NCBI GenBank assembly: GCA_021789435.1
Contig: JAJYJO010000012.1
Coordinates: 1-40,620 of the forward strand
Reading direction: 5' to 3'
Length of the DNA stretch: 40,620 bases
Source of the DNA: Chloroflexota bacterium
GTDB taxonomy: Bacteria; Chloroflexota; Limnocylindria; Limnocylindrales; CSP1-4
Made by a program: the position numbers and the translations under genes. Every line of letters begins with the position of its first letter. Position 1 is the first letter of the stretch. The notes beneath the pieces were generated by a model. That model was given only the letters and a program-made list of their open reading frames with translations. It was not told where the DNA came from and ran no database searches. This document shows, one piece after another, positions 15,236 to 23,963 of this stretch.

Positions 15236-17473
15236 ATGACCATCGAGCCGGTTGCGTCGCGCGACGCCGGGCGAGTCCCCGTCGGCCGGGAACGGCCGAC
15301 CGAGGTCGCGCGGCCGGGGCGCGGCGCGCCATCGATCGAGACGCTGCGGCGCCGCCTCCGGGCCGCCGTCCTGGCCCATTACCCGCAGGCTGACCTGGAG
15401 CTCGTCGGGCGCGCCCTCGACCTCGCCGTCGAGGCGCACCGCGCCCAGACTCGCGCCTCCGGCGAGCCGTACGTCACGCATCCGATCGCCGCGGCCCAGA
15501 TCCTGGCCGAGCTCGGGATCGACCCGGTCGCGGTCAGCGCGGCGCTCCTGCACGACGTGCCGGAAGACACCGAGTTCGGCCTGACAGACCTGGAGGAACG
15601 CTTCGGACCGGAGGTGGCCCATCTCGTCGACGGCGTCACCAAGCTCTCCAAGTTCAGCACCCACAGCCACGAGCAGCAGCAGGCCGAGAACATCCGCAAG
15701 ATGTTCCTGGCCATGGCGGACGACATCCGGGTCGTCCTGATCAAGCTGGCCGACCGGCTCCACAACATGCGGACGCTGGGCTACCTCTCCCTCGAGAAGC
15801 AGCAGCGGATCGCCCGCCAGACGCTCGAGATCTACGCCCCGCTGGCCGAGCGGCTGGGGATCTGGCAGATCAAGTGGGAGCTCGAGGACCTCGCCTTCAA
15901 GACCCTCGACCCGGTTGCCTATCGCGACCTGGCCCGGCAGCTCGACACCCGGCGCAAGGGCCGCGAGTCGTACATCGACCGGGCCATCGCCGAGCTGCGG
16001 CCCGCCCTCGAGGAGTCGGGCATCCGGGCCGACCTGTCCGGTCGCCCCAAGCACCTTTACAGCATCTACAAGAAGATGCAGCGCAAGGGCGCCGACTTCG
16101 GGGAGATCTACGACGTCTACGCGATCCGGGTCCTGGTCGAGGAGATGAAGGACTGCTACGCGGCGCTCGGCGTGGTGCACTCCCTCTGGCGGCCGATCCC
16201 CGGCCAGTTCGACGACTACATCGCCGTTCCCAAGAACAACCTCTACCAGAGCCTCCACACCGCCGTCATCGCCCTCGACGGCAAGCCGCTCGAGATCCAG
16301 ATCCGGACCCACGCGATGCACTCGGTCGCCGAGGTCGGCATCGCCGCCCACTGGCGCTACAAGGAGGGCTCGCGCTCCGACCGCGAGTACGACGCCAAGC
16401 TGGCCTGGCTCCGCCAGTTGATGGACTGGCAGCACGATGTCTCCGACGCCACGGAGTTCGTCGAGGGGATCAAGCTCGACATCTTCCAGGACCAGGTCTT
16501 CGTCTTCACCCCCAAGGGCGAGGTGAAGGACCTGCCGGCCGGGGCGACCCCGCTCGACTTCGCCTACCGGATCCATACCGACGTCGGCCACCGCTGCATC
16601 GGGGCCAAGGTCAACAACCGGCTGGTGCCGCTCGACTACCGGCTCAAGAACGGCGACATCGTCGAGATCGTGACCACCAAGGGCGAGCACGGCCCGTCAC
16701 GGGACTGGATGAACGTCGTCCGGACGAGCCACGCCCGCGAGAAGATCCGGCAGTGGTTCAAGCGCCAGGAGCGCGAGGACAACATCGTCCACGGCCGGGA
16801 GGCGCTCGATCGCGAGCTCCGGCGGCTGGCCCGGACCTCGAGCCAGGCCGTCGGCCACGATCGGATCGTGGAGCTGGCGAAGGCCTACAACCACGAGTCC
16901 CTGGACGACTTCTACGCGGCGATCGGCTATGGGGCGATCCCGGCCCAGCAGGTCGTCATGCGCCTGGGGGTCGTCGACGACGCCCAGTTCCAGCTGCCGC
17001 CCACGGCCCCGCCGGCCCTGCCGTCCCGCACGGGTGGCGTGCGGGTCAAGGGGGTGGGGGACCTGCTGGTCCGCTTCGGCAAGTGCTGCCACCCGATCCC
17101 CGGCGACACGATCGTCGGCTTCATCACCCGCGGCAAGGGCGTAACGGTCCACCTCCAGAACTGCCCGACGGTCCTGAACGAGCGCGAGGTGAACCGGATC
17201 ATCGACGTCGAATGGGAGGGCGCCGTCCAGCAGACCTACCCGATCGCGATCCGGGTCGAGGCGTACGACCGGACGGGCCTGCTGTCCGACATCACCCAGG
17301 TGGTGGCCGAGCACAAGGTGAACATCGCCTCCGCCAACGTGGCCGTGTCGGCCGGCCACACCGCGACCGTCAAGGCCACGCTCCAGGTCGCCTCGGTGGC
17401 CCAGCTGGCCCGCCTGATGGCGCGGCTCGAGCAGCTCAAGGACGTCATCTCGGTCACGCGCGACCTGAGCTGA
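15236..17473 (+). CDS. bifunctional (p)ppGpp synthetase/hydrolase Rel
   Basis: Long RelA/SpoT homologue of 745 residues that makes and degrades (p)ppGpp in the stringent response. The N-terminal HD hydrolase domain is intact (HDVPEDT, His106 to Thr112, and LADRLHNMRT). The synthetase domain has SGRPKHLYSIYKK, YDVYAIRVLV, YQSLHT and LEIQIRT. TGS (DIFQDQVFVFTPKGEV), a zinc-finger-like CC segment (GKCCHPIPGD) and a C-terminal ACT domain follow. The charge motif before YIAVPK is QFDD (324-327). That is closer to the acidic ExDD of single-function RelA than to the RxKD usual in bifunctional Rel, although the hydrolase site is kept. An 11-bp hairpin follows the stop. Confidence 0.94.
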   Translation: MTIEPVASRDAGRVPVGRERPTEVARPGRGAPSIETLRRRLRAAVLAHYPQADLELVGRALDLAVEAHRAQTRASGEPYVTHPIAAAQILAELGIDPVAVSAALLHDVPEDTEFGLTDLEERFGPEVAHLVDGVTKLSKFSTHSHEQQQAENIRKMFLAMADDIRVVLIKLADRLHNMRTLGYLSLEKQQRIARQTLEIYAPLAERLGIWQIKWELEDLAFKTLDPVAYRDLARQLDTRRKGRESYIDRAIAELRPALEESGIRADLSGRPKHLYSIYKKMQRKGADFGEIYDVYAIRVLVEEMKDCYAALGVVHSLWRPIPGQFDDYIAVPKNNLYQSLHTAVIALDGKPLEIQIRTHAMHSVAEVGIAAHWRYKEGSRSDREYDAKLAWLRQLMDWQHDVSDATEFVEGIKLDIFQDQVFVFTPKGEVKDLPAGATPLDFAYRIHTDVGHRCIGAKVNNRLVPLDYRLKNGDIVEIVTTKGEHGPSRDWMNVVRTSHAREKIRQWFKRQEREDNIVHGREALDRELRRLARTSSQAVGHDRIVELAKAYNHESLDDFYAAIGYGAIPAQQVVMRLGVVDDAQFQLPPTAPPALPSRTGGVRVKGVGDLLVRFGKCCHPIPGDTIVGFITRGKGVTVHLQNCPTVLNEREVNRIIDVEWEGAVQQTYPIAIRVEAYDRTGLLSDITQVVAEHKVNIASANVAVSAGHTATVKATLQVASVAQLARLMARLEQLKDVISVTRDLS

Positions 17474-17476
17474 GCG

Positions 17477-17505
17477 CCATCCGCGGGTGCGCCGCCCGCG
17501 GATGG
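17477..17505 (+). terminator. hairpin after rel
   Basis: CCATCCGCGGG (17477-17487) pairs perfectly with CCCGCGGATGG (17495-17505) around a 7-base loop, 3 bases after the rel stop. No T-run follows, so it would be a U-less terminator or a 3'-end stabiliser. Confidence 0.55.
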
Positions 17506-17540
17506 GACCTTCGGCACGTCACAGGCAGGCATCGACGGGG

Positions 17541-17546
17541 TAGCGT
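17541..17546 (+). promoter_or_regulatory. -10 box of the BTAD regulator gene, leaderless
   Basis: TAGCGT ends 8 bases before the GTG at 17555. The match to TANNNT is the only support. Confidence 0.35.
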
Positions 17547-17554
17547 CGAGCGTC

Positions 17555-20500
17555 GTGTGCGCATCGCCCGCCCCGGGCGTCCCGACAACCGCTCCCCGTC
17601 CCCGCGTCACCGCCTCCGTGCTCGGCGGCTTTGCGGTCGAGTTCGACGGCCGGACCGTGGCGCATTCCGACTGGCAGCGGGTTTCCGCGGAGCGGCTGGT
17701 CAAGCTGCTGCTCGTGACCCCCGGCCACCGGGTCTCCCGCGAGGTCGCCGCGGAGACGCTCTGGCCCGAGGCCGATCCGGAAGCCAGCCGGGGCAACCTT
17801 CGCAAGGCGATCCATTTCGCGCACCGCGCTCTCGCGGGGAGCGATCTGCTCGGTGTCGACGGATCTGCCGTCGCTCTCGACGCGGCGGTCCTCGACCTGG
17901 ACCTCGACCGCCTCCAGGCGGCCTTCGACATCGTCGCCGCCGCGGATGAAGGCCCCGCTCCGGGGAGGGTCGCGGCCGGCGATACGGTCCGCGAAAGCCC
18001 GGGCGGCACGACTGCCGCGGGGCTGGGGGCCGCGATCGACTCCGTCCTGCGGCTCGGCCGGCGGCCGCTGCTCCCCGACGATGCCTACGAGGACTGGCTG
18101 GCGGCACCCCGCGAACGCCTCCAGCGGCGCTGGCAGGCCGTCGCGCTGAAGGCTGCCGCGGCCGCGGCTCGTGAGGGTCGGACTGCGGAGGCCCACGAGA
18201 TCGTTGGCCGTCTGCTCGACCAGGACCCGGCCGACGAGGCGGCCCACCGCCTCGTCATCGGACTCCTGGCCGCGGAGGGCCGCCACCACGCCGCCCGTCG
18301 GCAGTTCGAGATGTGTCGCCGAGCCCTGCGCGAGCTGCTCGACGCCGAGCCCTCAGCCGAGACGCAGGCTGCCCTGGTTGCGGCCGAGGGAGCGCTCGCC
18401 GGGCGACCGGCGGCAGCCGCCGCTCGGCTGCTCGGCCGCCAGGCGGAGCTGGAGCGGATCGAGTCGCTCCTCGATCGCGTCGCCAGGGGTCACTTCGCCG
18501 GGCTCGTCATCGGGGGCCCGGCGGGTATCGGAAAGACGCGCCTGCTCCAGGAGGTGATCGGCTACGCGCGGGCCGCCGGCTGGTGGACCCTGGAATGGCA
18601 GGCCTCCCAGTCGGCGAGGCCACTCGCCTACGCGCCGCTCCGCATCGGCCTGGCGGGCCGGCTCGGCGCCGAGGAGGTCGCCGGCCTGGGCGAACCGGCG
18701 ACGAGCGCCCTGGCGACGGTCCTGCCCGGCCTGGGCCTCGTCCCGGCGCTCCCGTTCGAAGAACGGCCCGCGTTGACCGCCGCCCTGGCGAGCGCGCTGG
18801 AGCGGCTCACGCGGCGGCGTCCGGTCTGCCTCGCGCTCGACGATCTGCCCTGGCTCGACGCGCCGTCCCTCGAAGTGCTCGGCCTTGTCCTGGCGGGCGT
18901 CGACGCCCCGCTCCTCCTCGCCGTGACGTTCCGCGACGATGAGGCGGTGGCGGCCGGAGTGCGGGCGCTGGCCGACCAGGTGCGGGCGCGCGGCGGGCTC
19001 GAGCTCGGGCTGGGGCCGCTGGCGGCCCGCGACATCGAGTCGCTCGTCGTCTCGCACCTGGGCGGCGAGAGCCTCCAGCCCGAGCTCGTCCGGCTCCTGC
19101 ACCAGCAGAGCCAGGGAAACCCGCTCTTCTGTCTCGAGCTGGCGCGGACGGCCCGGGCGGAGGGCACGGTCCGGCTCGAAGCCGGCCGCTGGTCGCTCGT
19201 CGGCGCCGCGGCCGGCCTGGCGCTGCCGGACAGCGTTCGTCGGCTGGTCGCCGCGCGATCCACCGTGCTGCCGAAAGGGGCGCGGGAACTGCTGGAGGCG
19301 GCCGCCGAGCTGGGGCCGACGATCCGCTTCGAGACGCTCGCCCGGGCCCTGGAGCTGCCGGCCGACCGCCTTCTCGACGCGCTCGATGCGGCCCTCGGCT
19401 CGGGCCTGCTCGTCGAGCGTGACGCGGGCTACGCCTTCGCGCACCCGCTCTACCGCCTCGCCGTCCACGGCTCGGCAAGCGGGGCACGCCGCGCGCGCCT
19501 CCACCTCCGCATCGCCGGGGCCCTGGCCGCTCTCGACGCGGCGCCGGGGGCGACCCCGGCCGAGCTCGAGCGAGCCGCAGCGGCTTCCAGCGACCCGGCC
19601 GCGGTCGCCGAACAGGCCCTTGCGGCAGCCGAGCTCGGCTCGATGGACGCCCTGCCACTGGCGGTCGCGTACGGCTTCGCGGCCGGTGAACGGGAGGTGC
19701 GGGTCTTCGATGCCGCCGCGGGCCGGTCGTTCCTGGAGCGATCCCTTGCTGCATGGAGGCGGTTGCCGGCCCCCCTGGCGGCCCGGTTCGCGGTCTCCGG
19801 CGCCCTGACCAGGCTCGCCGCCATCCTCGTGCAGGCCGGCGACGACACCGCCGGGGCCGCGCTGCTGCGCGAGGCGGTCGAGCGGGCGCGCGATGCCGAG
19901 GAGCTCTCGGCGGCCTACCGCGAGGCCTGGCTGCTGCCGTACCGCCACGGTGACTTCGAGACGGCGATGACACTGATGGAGGAGGCGCTGGCGCGGCTGC
20001 CTCCCGAGGCGAGCGTCGCCCAGGCCCGGATCCGCGGTGCCATCGGCTGGTGCCTGGTTCGGATGCGCCGGCTCGACGAGGCGTTCGAGCCCATCGCGGC
20101 GGCGGCCGCGGTCCTCGACGCGTCACCGGATCGGCGCGCGGCATCCAAGGCCCTCGACGACATGGGGATGCTGCTGGGCTACCTCGGCCGGTGGGGCGAC
20201 TCCACCTCCTGGCTCGAGCGGGCCCTCGCGGCCGCGCTCGAGGGCCGCGATGTCCGCGGCGAGCTCGTCGCGCGCCTCCATCTGGCGGTCTCCGTCGTCC
20301 GGGCGGGTCGGCCCGCGGCGGCGCGGCCGCTCTACGCGCGGGTCCGCGAGCTCGCACGGCTGATCGGTGATCGCTACTTTCAGGCGCTCGAGAGGTGGGG
20401 CGCGGCCGAGATGGAGGACGCCATCGGGGAATACGGCGCGGCCACGGTTGCCCGCCGCGAGGAGCTGGCGTTGCTGGCCTCGATGGGCGGCAACCCGCAC

Positions 20501-20680
20501 AACGAGGCGATGTCGCATGCGCACCTGGCCCACCTGGCCGGGAAGCTGGGTGACACGGCCGCGTTCGACGCGGAGGCGGCCGCCGCCCGCGACCTGGCCC
20601 AGCGTTCGGCGGAGGCGGGCTACGAGGAACGGATCGAGCGGGCGCTGAGCGTGGAGGACTGGGCGGACATGGTCACCTGA
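17555..20680 (+). CDS. BTAD/AAA/TPR transcriptional regulator
   Basis: Large signalling ATPase of 1,041 residues, built like SARP/AfsR-type regulators. Residues about 20-115 form an OmpR-like winged helix (LGGFAVEFDGRTV, LWPEADPEASRGNLRKAIH). A BTAD helical domain spans about 118-290 (ARRQFEMCRRALRELLDAEPSAET). An AAA/STAND-type ATPase follows, with Walker A GPAGIGKT near 319-326 and Walker B CLALDDLPWLDA near 424-435. From about 600 onward the protein is helical with TPR-like repeats that would sense a ligand or partner. It stands alone, with its own promoter and no adjacent biosynthetic cluster, so its targets are unknown. The GTG start fits the TAGCGT box 8 bases upstream. Confidence 0.85.
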   Translation: MCASPAPGVPTTAPRPRVTASVLGGFAVEFDGRTVAHSDWQRVSAERLVKLLLVTPGHRVSREVAAETLWPEADPEASRGNLRKAIHFAHRALAGSDLLGVDGSAVALDAAVLDLDLDRLQAAFDIVAAADEGPAPGRVAAGDTVRESPGGTTAAGLGAAIDSVLRLGRRPLLPDDAYEDWLAAPRERLQRRWQAVALKAAAAAAREGRTAEAHEIVGRLLDQDPADEAAHRLVIGLLAAEGRHHAARRQFEMCRRALRELLDAEPSAETQAALVAAEGALAGRPAAAAARLLGRQAELERIESLLDRVARGHFAGLVIGGPAGIGKTRLLQEVIGYARAAGWWTLEWQASQSARPLAYAPLRIGLAGRLGAEEVAGLGEPATSALATVLPGLGLVPALPFEERPALTAALASALERLTRRRPVCLALDDLPWLDAPSLEVLGLVLAGVDAPLLLAVTFRDDEAVAAGVRALADQVRARGGLELGLGPLAARDIESLVVSHLGGESLQPELVRLLHQQSQGNPLFCLELARTARAEGTVRLEAGRWSLVGAAAGLALPDSVRRLVAARSTVLPKGARELLEAAAELGPTIRFETLARALELPADRLLDALDAALGSGLLVERDAGYAFAHPLYRLAVHGSASGARRARLHLRIAGALAALDAAPGATPAELERAAAASSDPAAVAEQALAAAELGSMDALPLAVAYGFAAGEREVRVFDAAAGRSFLERSLAAWRRLPAPLAARFAVSGALTRLAAILVQAGDDTAGAALLREAVERARDAEELSAAYREAWLLPYRHGDFETAMTLMEEALARLPPEASVAQARIRGAIGWCLVRMRRLDEAFEPIAAAAAVLDASPDRRAASKALDDMGMLLGYLGRWGDSTSWLERALAAALEGRDVRGELVARLHLAVSVVRAGRPAAARPLYARVRELARLIGDRYFQALERWGAAEMEDAIGEYGAATVARREELALLASMGGNPHNEAMSHAHLAHLAGKLGDTAAFDAEAAAARDLAQRSAEAGYEERIERALSVEDWADMVT

Positions 20681-20794
20681 GAGCTGGCGGTCCGGCGCTC
20701 CGTCGGGGAACGCTTCGGGAACGGCCCCGGACGGAAGCTGGGCCCGACGACGCGAACCGCGGCCGGCATGGCCCGGAGGCCGCGTCGATGGGAA

Positions 20795-20807
20795 GGAGGA
20801 TTCCTCC
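20795..20807 (+). promoter_or_regulatory. ribosome binding site inside a small hairpin
   Basis: The strong site GGAGG (20795-20799) can pair with CCTCC (20803-20807) around an ATT loop directly before the ATG at 20809. The site could be masked in the mRNA. Confidence 0.5.
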
Positions 20808-20808
20808 G

Positions 20809-21387
20809 ATGCGTCAGATCCGGATCGCACTCGCCGCAGCGGCACTCGCGGCTCTGGTCGCGGCCCCGGCAGCCGCGGCGCAGTCGCCCGCGGCGGTGAC
20901 CTTCCATGGAACCTTCACGAGCGGCGAGGCCTACTCGACCGCGCTGCCCGGCCAGCTGATCTTCGTGATCGAGCCGCTGGACGGCGTCTGGTCGCTGAAT
21001 GTCAACCTGGCCCAGTCGACCGCCAACGCGGTCCTGCTGGTGCGGAGCCCGCTGGATCCGCCGCGCCACGACGCGTATCCCCCCAAGGGTCTCCACGCGC
21101 GCTGGACCCCCGCGGAGCTCGACCTGGCCCCGGTCGTCGAGCCCATCACGGACAGCGTGATCCTGGCGGTCTTCCCGGAGCTGGCCGGCCGCACGTACGA
21201 CCCGGCCCACGGCGCGTACCTGTACACGACATTCACCCCTGAGATGAGCGCCTTGCTGATCGTCTCGTATGACGCGAGCACGGGGGACTTCTTCTACCTC
21301 GCCGTGCCCAGTGGCTGGGGCTGCACGACCGCTGACGGGCCGTGGTGCTTCGACTCGCCCAAGGTGCTTGGCGAGGGGCGTGCCTGA
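20809..21387 (+). CDS. secreted protein of unknown function
   Basis: Unrecognised 192-residue protein. A clear signal peptide (MRQIRIALAAAALAALVAAPAAAA) with a likely cleavage after AAA is followed by a beta-rich domain of about 165 residues. Two cysteines lie near the C-terminus (GWGCTTADGPWCFD) and may form a disulfide. The ATG at 20809 is preferred over the in-frame ATG at 20788 because it has GGAGG upstream and starts at the signal peptide. No catalytic motif is seen. Neighbouring genes give no clear hint of function. Confidence 0.7.
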   Translation: MRQIRIALAAAALAALVAAPAAAAQSPAAVTFHGTFTSGEAYSTALPGQLIFVIEPLDGVWSLNVNLAQSTANAVLLVRSPLDPPRHDAYPPKGLHARWTPAELDLAPVVEPITDSVILAVFPELAGRTYDPAHGAYLYTTFTPEMSALLIVSYDASTGDFFYLAVPSGWGCTTADGPWCFDSPKVLGEGRA

Positions 21388-21463
21388 GGCGGTCGCGGGC
21401 CGCGGGCCCGGGGCACGCCCGAGGGTCGGGTCGGCGAGCGACGGGCGAGGCAGGAGGCAGGCG

Positions 21464-21685
21464 ATGGAGACCGGCCGGTATCGGTCCTACGTGGTCCGGT
21501 CCTGGGGGGAGGACGGGGGCCGGGAGGCGGTCCGGGTCCTGGTCGAGGAGATCCGGTCCGGCCGGCAGATCGAGTTGCGGGGGGAGGCCGCGGCTTCGCT
21601 CGCCGCCGGCGTGGCGGCGGCGTTCGCGGAGCCCTCCGCCCCGGTCGGGCCCGCCTCGTCGGGCGAGACAGGGAGGGGAACATGA
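21464..21685 (+). CDS. small hypothetical protein upstream of SDR gene
   Basis: A 73-residue protein of unknown function. RYRSYVVRSWGEDGGREAVRVLVEEIRSGRQIELRG is a plausible small beta domain, followed by a helical Ala-rich stretch and a disordered tail. The ATG has a good AGGAGG 7 bases upstream. Its stop overlaps the ATG of the next gene (ATGA), so the two are probably translated together. Confidence 0.6.
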   Translation: METGRYRSYVVRSWGEDGGREAVRVLVEEIRSGRQIELRGEAAASLAAGVAAAFAEPSAPVGPASSGETGRGT

Positions 21686-22553
21686 TCCTCGTCGTGGGAG
21701 CCACCGGCCACCTCGGTGGCCAGATCGCGCGGGCCCTGCTGGCGCGGGGACACGAGGTCCGGGTCCTCGTCCGCCCTGGCTCGACCTTCGCGCCGCTCGT
21801 GAGGGCGGGAGCGGTGCCCGTCACGGGCGACCTCAAGGATCCGCCGTCACTCGAGCGTGCCTGCCGTGGGATCGACACGATCGTGATCACCGCCCACTCG
21901 ATGCTGCGGGCACCGATCGACACGGTGGAGACGGTGGAGCTCGCCGGCTACGCCAGCCTGATCGCGGCGGCGGCGGCGGCCGGCGTGTCCCACTTCGTCT
22001 ACACGTCGGCCCTCGGGGTCGACGAGACCAGCCCCGTCCCATTCGTGGCGGCCAAGGGGCTGACGGAGCGGCGCGTCCGGGCCAGCGGGATGCCCTGGAC
22101 GACCCTTGCGCCGGCGCCCTTCATGGACGAGTGGCTGCCGATGCTGGTCACCGGCCCGACCCTGGCCGGCCGGGAGATCGTCTTCATGGGGTCGGGCAAG
22201 GGGCGCAACCCGTTCGTCCACACCCGCGACATCACCGCCTTCGCCGTTGCGGCGGTGGAGGAGACGGGCGCCGTCGGCCGGCGCCTGCCCATCAGCGGGC
22301 GGGAAGCCCACTCGCTGCGCGACGTCTGCGCCATCGTGGAACGCGCTCTCGGCCGGCCCCTGCAGATCCGCGGCGTCGCCCCCGGCGAGGAGGTCCCCGA
22401 GTGGCGGCCGAGCTCACCGGCTTCATGCTGATGCTCGATGCCGGCAGTCCGCAGGTGCCGGGCATGGCCGGCCTGGCCGAGGAGTTCGGCGTGCGCCTCA
22501 CCTCGGTCGAGGACTGGGTCGCCGAGACGTTGCCGGTCGCCGCCCCCGGCTGA
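21682..22553 (+). pseudogene. NmrA-like NAD(P)-binding SDR, frameshifted near 3' end
   Basis: An atypical short-chain dehydrogenase of the NmrA/YwnB type that probably acts as an NAD(P)-binding regulator or reductase. The N-terminal Rossmann motif GATGHLGGQIARAL is intact, and FVYTSALG, PVPFVAAKGLTERRVRAS, WTTLAPAPFMDEW and VHTRDITAF follow in family order. The frame ends at 22431. However, the expected C-terminus continues in another frame from GTG at 22401 (VAAELTGFMLMLDAGSPQ to LTSVEDWVAETLP, stop 22553). A single shift at about 22399-22403 therefore breaks the gene. It may be a true mutation or a sequencing error. The Rossmann core would still be made. Confidence 0.78.
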
Positions 22554-22602
22554 GCGCTCGGGGCGCCCGACGCGGCGTCCGTCGCGGGACGCGGGCAGCC
22601 GA

Positions 22603-22608
22603 TAGACT
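22603..22608 (+). promoter_or_regulatory. -10 box of hisS, leaderless
   Basis: TAGACT ends 7 bases before the hisS ATG at 22616. The hexamer and following bases (TAGACTTC) are the same as at topA. No ribosome binding site is present. Confidence 0.5.
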
Positions 22609-22615
22609 TCGCCGC

Positions 22616-23914
22616 ATGCCGTCAGCCCGTGCCCCGAGGGGAACTCGCGACCTGCTGCCCGACGAGCGGGCGGCGTTCGCGCGCCTGGAGTCCATCGCCC
22701 GCGACCTCGCCGCCCGGTACGGCTACCGGGAGATCGAGACGCCGATCTTCGAGCAGGCGGGCGTGATCGAACGCGGCGTCGGGGAGGCCACCGACGTTGT
22801 CGAGAAGGAGCTCTTCCGGCTGGCCCCACGCAGCGATGAGAGGGAGACGTGGGTCCTCCGGCCCGAGGCGACCGCCGGCATCGTCCGGGCCTACGTCCAG
22901 CACGGGCTCCAGACGTGGCCGCAGCCGGTCAAGGTGAGCCTCGTGGGGCCGATGTTCCGCTACGACCGGCCGCAGGCCGGGCGCTACCGTCAGTTCTGGC
23001 AGTGGGATGTCGAGGCGATCGGGGATCCCGGGCCGGCCGTCGACGCCGAGCAGATCGACCTCGGTCTCCGCTTCTACCACGAGGCCGGCCTCGCCGACGT
23101 GGACGTCCTGCTCAACTCGATCGGCGACGGGGCCTGCCGGCCCGACTACGTTGCCGAGCTCACCGGCTACTTCGCCCGCCATGAGGCTCGTCTCCCGGAT
23201 CTCGAGGCGGCCCGCCTGCAGACGAACCCGCTGCGCCTCCTCGACTCCAAGGACCCGGCCATGGGCGCCCTGATCGCGGCGGCGCCCAGGATCGGCGACC
23301 ACCTCTGCGGGGCCTGTGCCGCCCACTTCGCGGCGGTCCGGGTTCACCTCGACGCGCTCGGCGTCCGCTACCGGGTCGAGCCGACGCTCGTGCGCGGCCT
23401 CGACTACTACACGCGGACGGCTTTCGAGTACTACCGCCGGGGCGCCGAGGGCCAGCAGCAGGCGCTTGGCGGAGGCGGACGGTACGACGGCCTGGTGGAG
23501 GTCCTGGGCGGGCGACCGACGCCCGGCATCGGGTTCGCCCTCGGGCTCGACCGGACCGTCCTGGCGCTGGCCGAGGCGGACCCGTCGGCGGTCGTGGCGG
23601 CCCCCGCCCCGCTCGCGGTGGTGGTCGGGGCGGACCCGGCCGCCACGGTCGATCGCCTGCGCGTGGCGGGGCTCCTGCGTGCCGAGAGGCTCGCCGTGCG
23701 CGCCGAGCTTGGCCAGCGGAAGCTCGGCCGCCAGCTTGAGGCGGCATCCCGCGAGCGAGCCCATTTCGCGGTGATCCTGGGCGACGAGCTGGCCGATGGC
23801 CAGGTCCGGCTCAAGGACCTGCTGGCCGGCACCCAGCGGACGGTGGCCCTGGCCGACCTCGCGGGCGAGCTGCGGCGCGCCGACAGCCGCCACCGCCATG
23901 GAGAGGCCGTCTGA
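22616..23914 (+). CDS. hisS: histidyl-tRNA synthetase
   Basis: Class II synthetase that charges tRNA-His. The 432-residue product shows RGTRDLLPDE at the N-terminus, motif 2 (VSLVGPMFRYDRPQAGRYRQ), the histidine-specific LVRGLDYYTRTAFEY and GGGGRYDGLVE, motif 3 (GIGFALGLDR), and a C-terminal anticodon-binding domain (about 335-425, with LGQRKLGRQLEAA). The full C-terminal domain separates it from HisZ. It lies 49 bases upstream of aspS, a common hisS-aspS pairing. The start is set by the N-terminal motif and the TAGACT box 7 bases upstream. Confidence 0.95.
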   Translation: MPSARAPRGTRDLLPDERAAFARLESIARDLAARYGYREIETPIFEQAGVIERGVGEATDVVEKELFRLAPRSDERETWVLRPEATAGIVRAYVQHGLQTWPQPVKVSLVGPMFRYDRPQAGRYRQFWQWDVEAIGDPGPAVDAEQIDLGLRFYHEAGLADVDVLLNSIGDGACRPDYVAELTGYFARHEARLPDLEAARLQTNPLRLLDSKDPAMGALIAAAPRIGDHLCGACAAHFAAVRVHLDALGVRYRVEPTLVRGLDYYTRTAFEYYRRGAEGQQQALGGGGRYDGLVEVLGGRPTPGIGFALGLDRTVLALAEADPSAVVAAPAPLAVVVGADPAATVDRLRVAGLLRAERLAVRAELGQRKLGRQLEAASRERAHFAVILGDELADGQVRLKDLLAGTQRTVALADLAGELRRADSRHRHGEAV

Positions 23915-23947
23915 GCGCCGGCCCGCCGCCGGCAGTGCGGCATCCTC

Positions 23948-23953
23948 TACCAT
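23948..23953 (+). promoter_or_regulatory. -10 box of aspS, leaderless
   Basis: TACCAT ends 10 bases before the aspS ATG at 23964 with no ribosome binding site between. It suggests that aspS has its own transcript besides any read-through from hisS. Confidence 0.4.
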
Positions 23954-23963
23954 TCGGCTCGCC

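Noticed and set aside
22395-22410. Programmed -1 frameshift in the SDR gene
   Set aside because: No slippery heptamer and no strong downstream hairpin; mutation or sequencing error is simpler.
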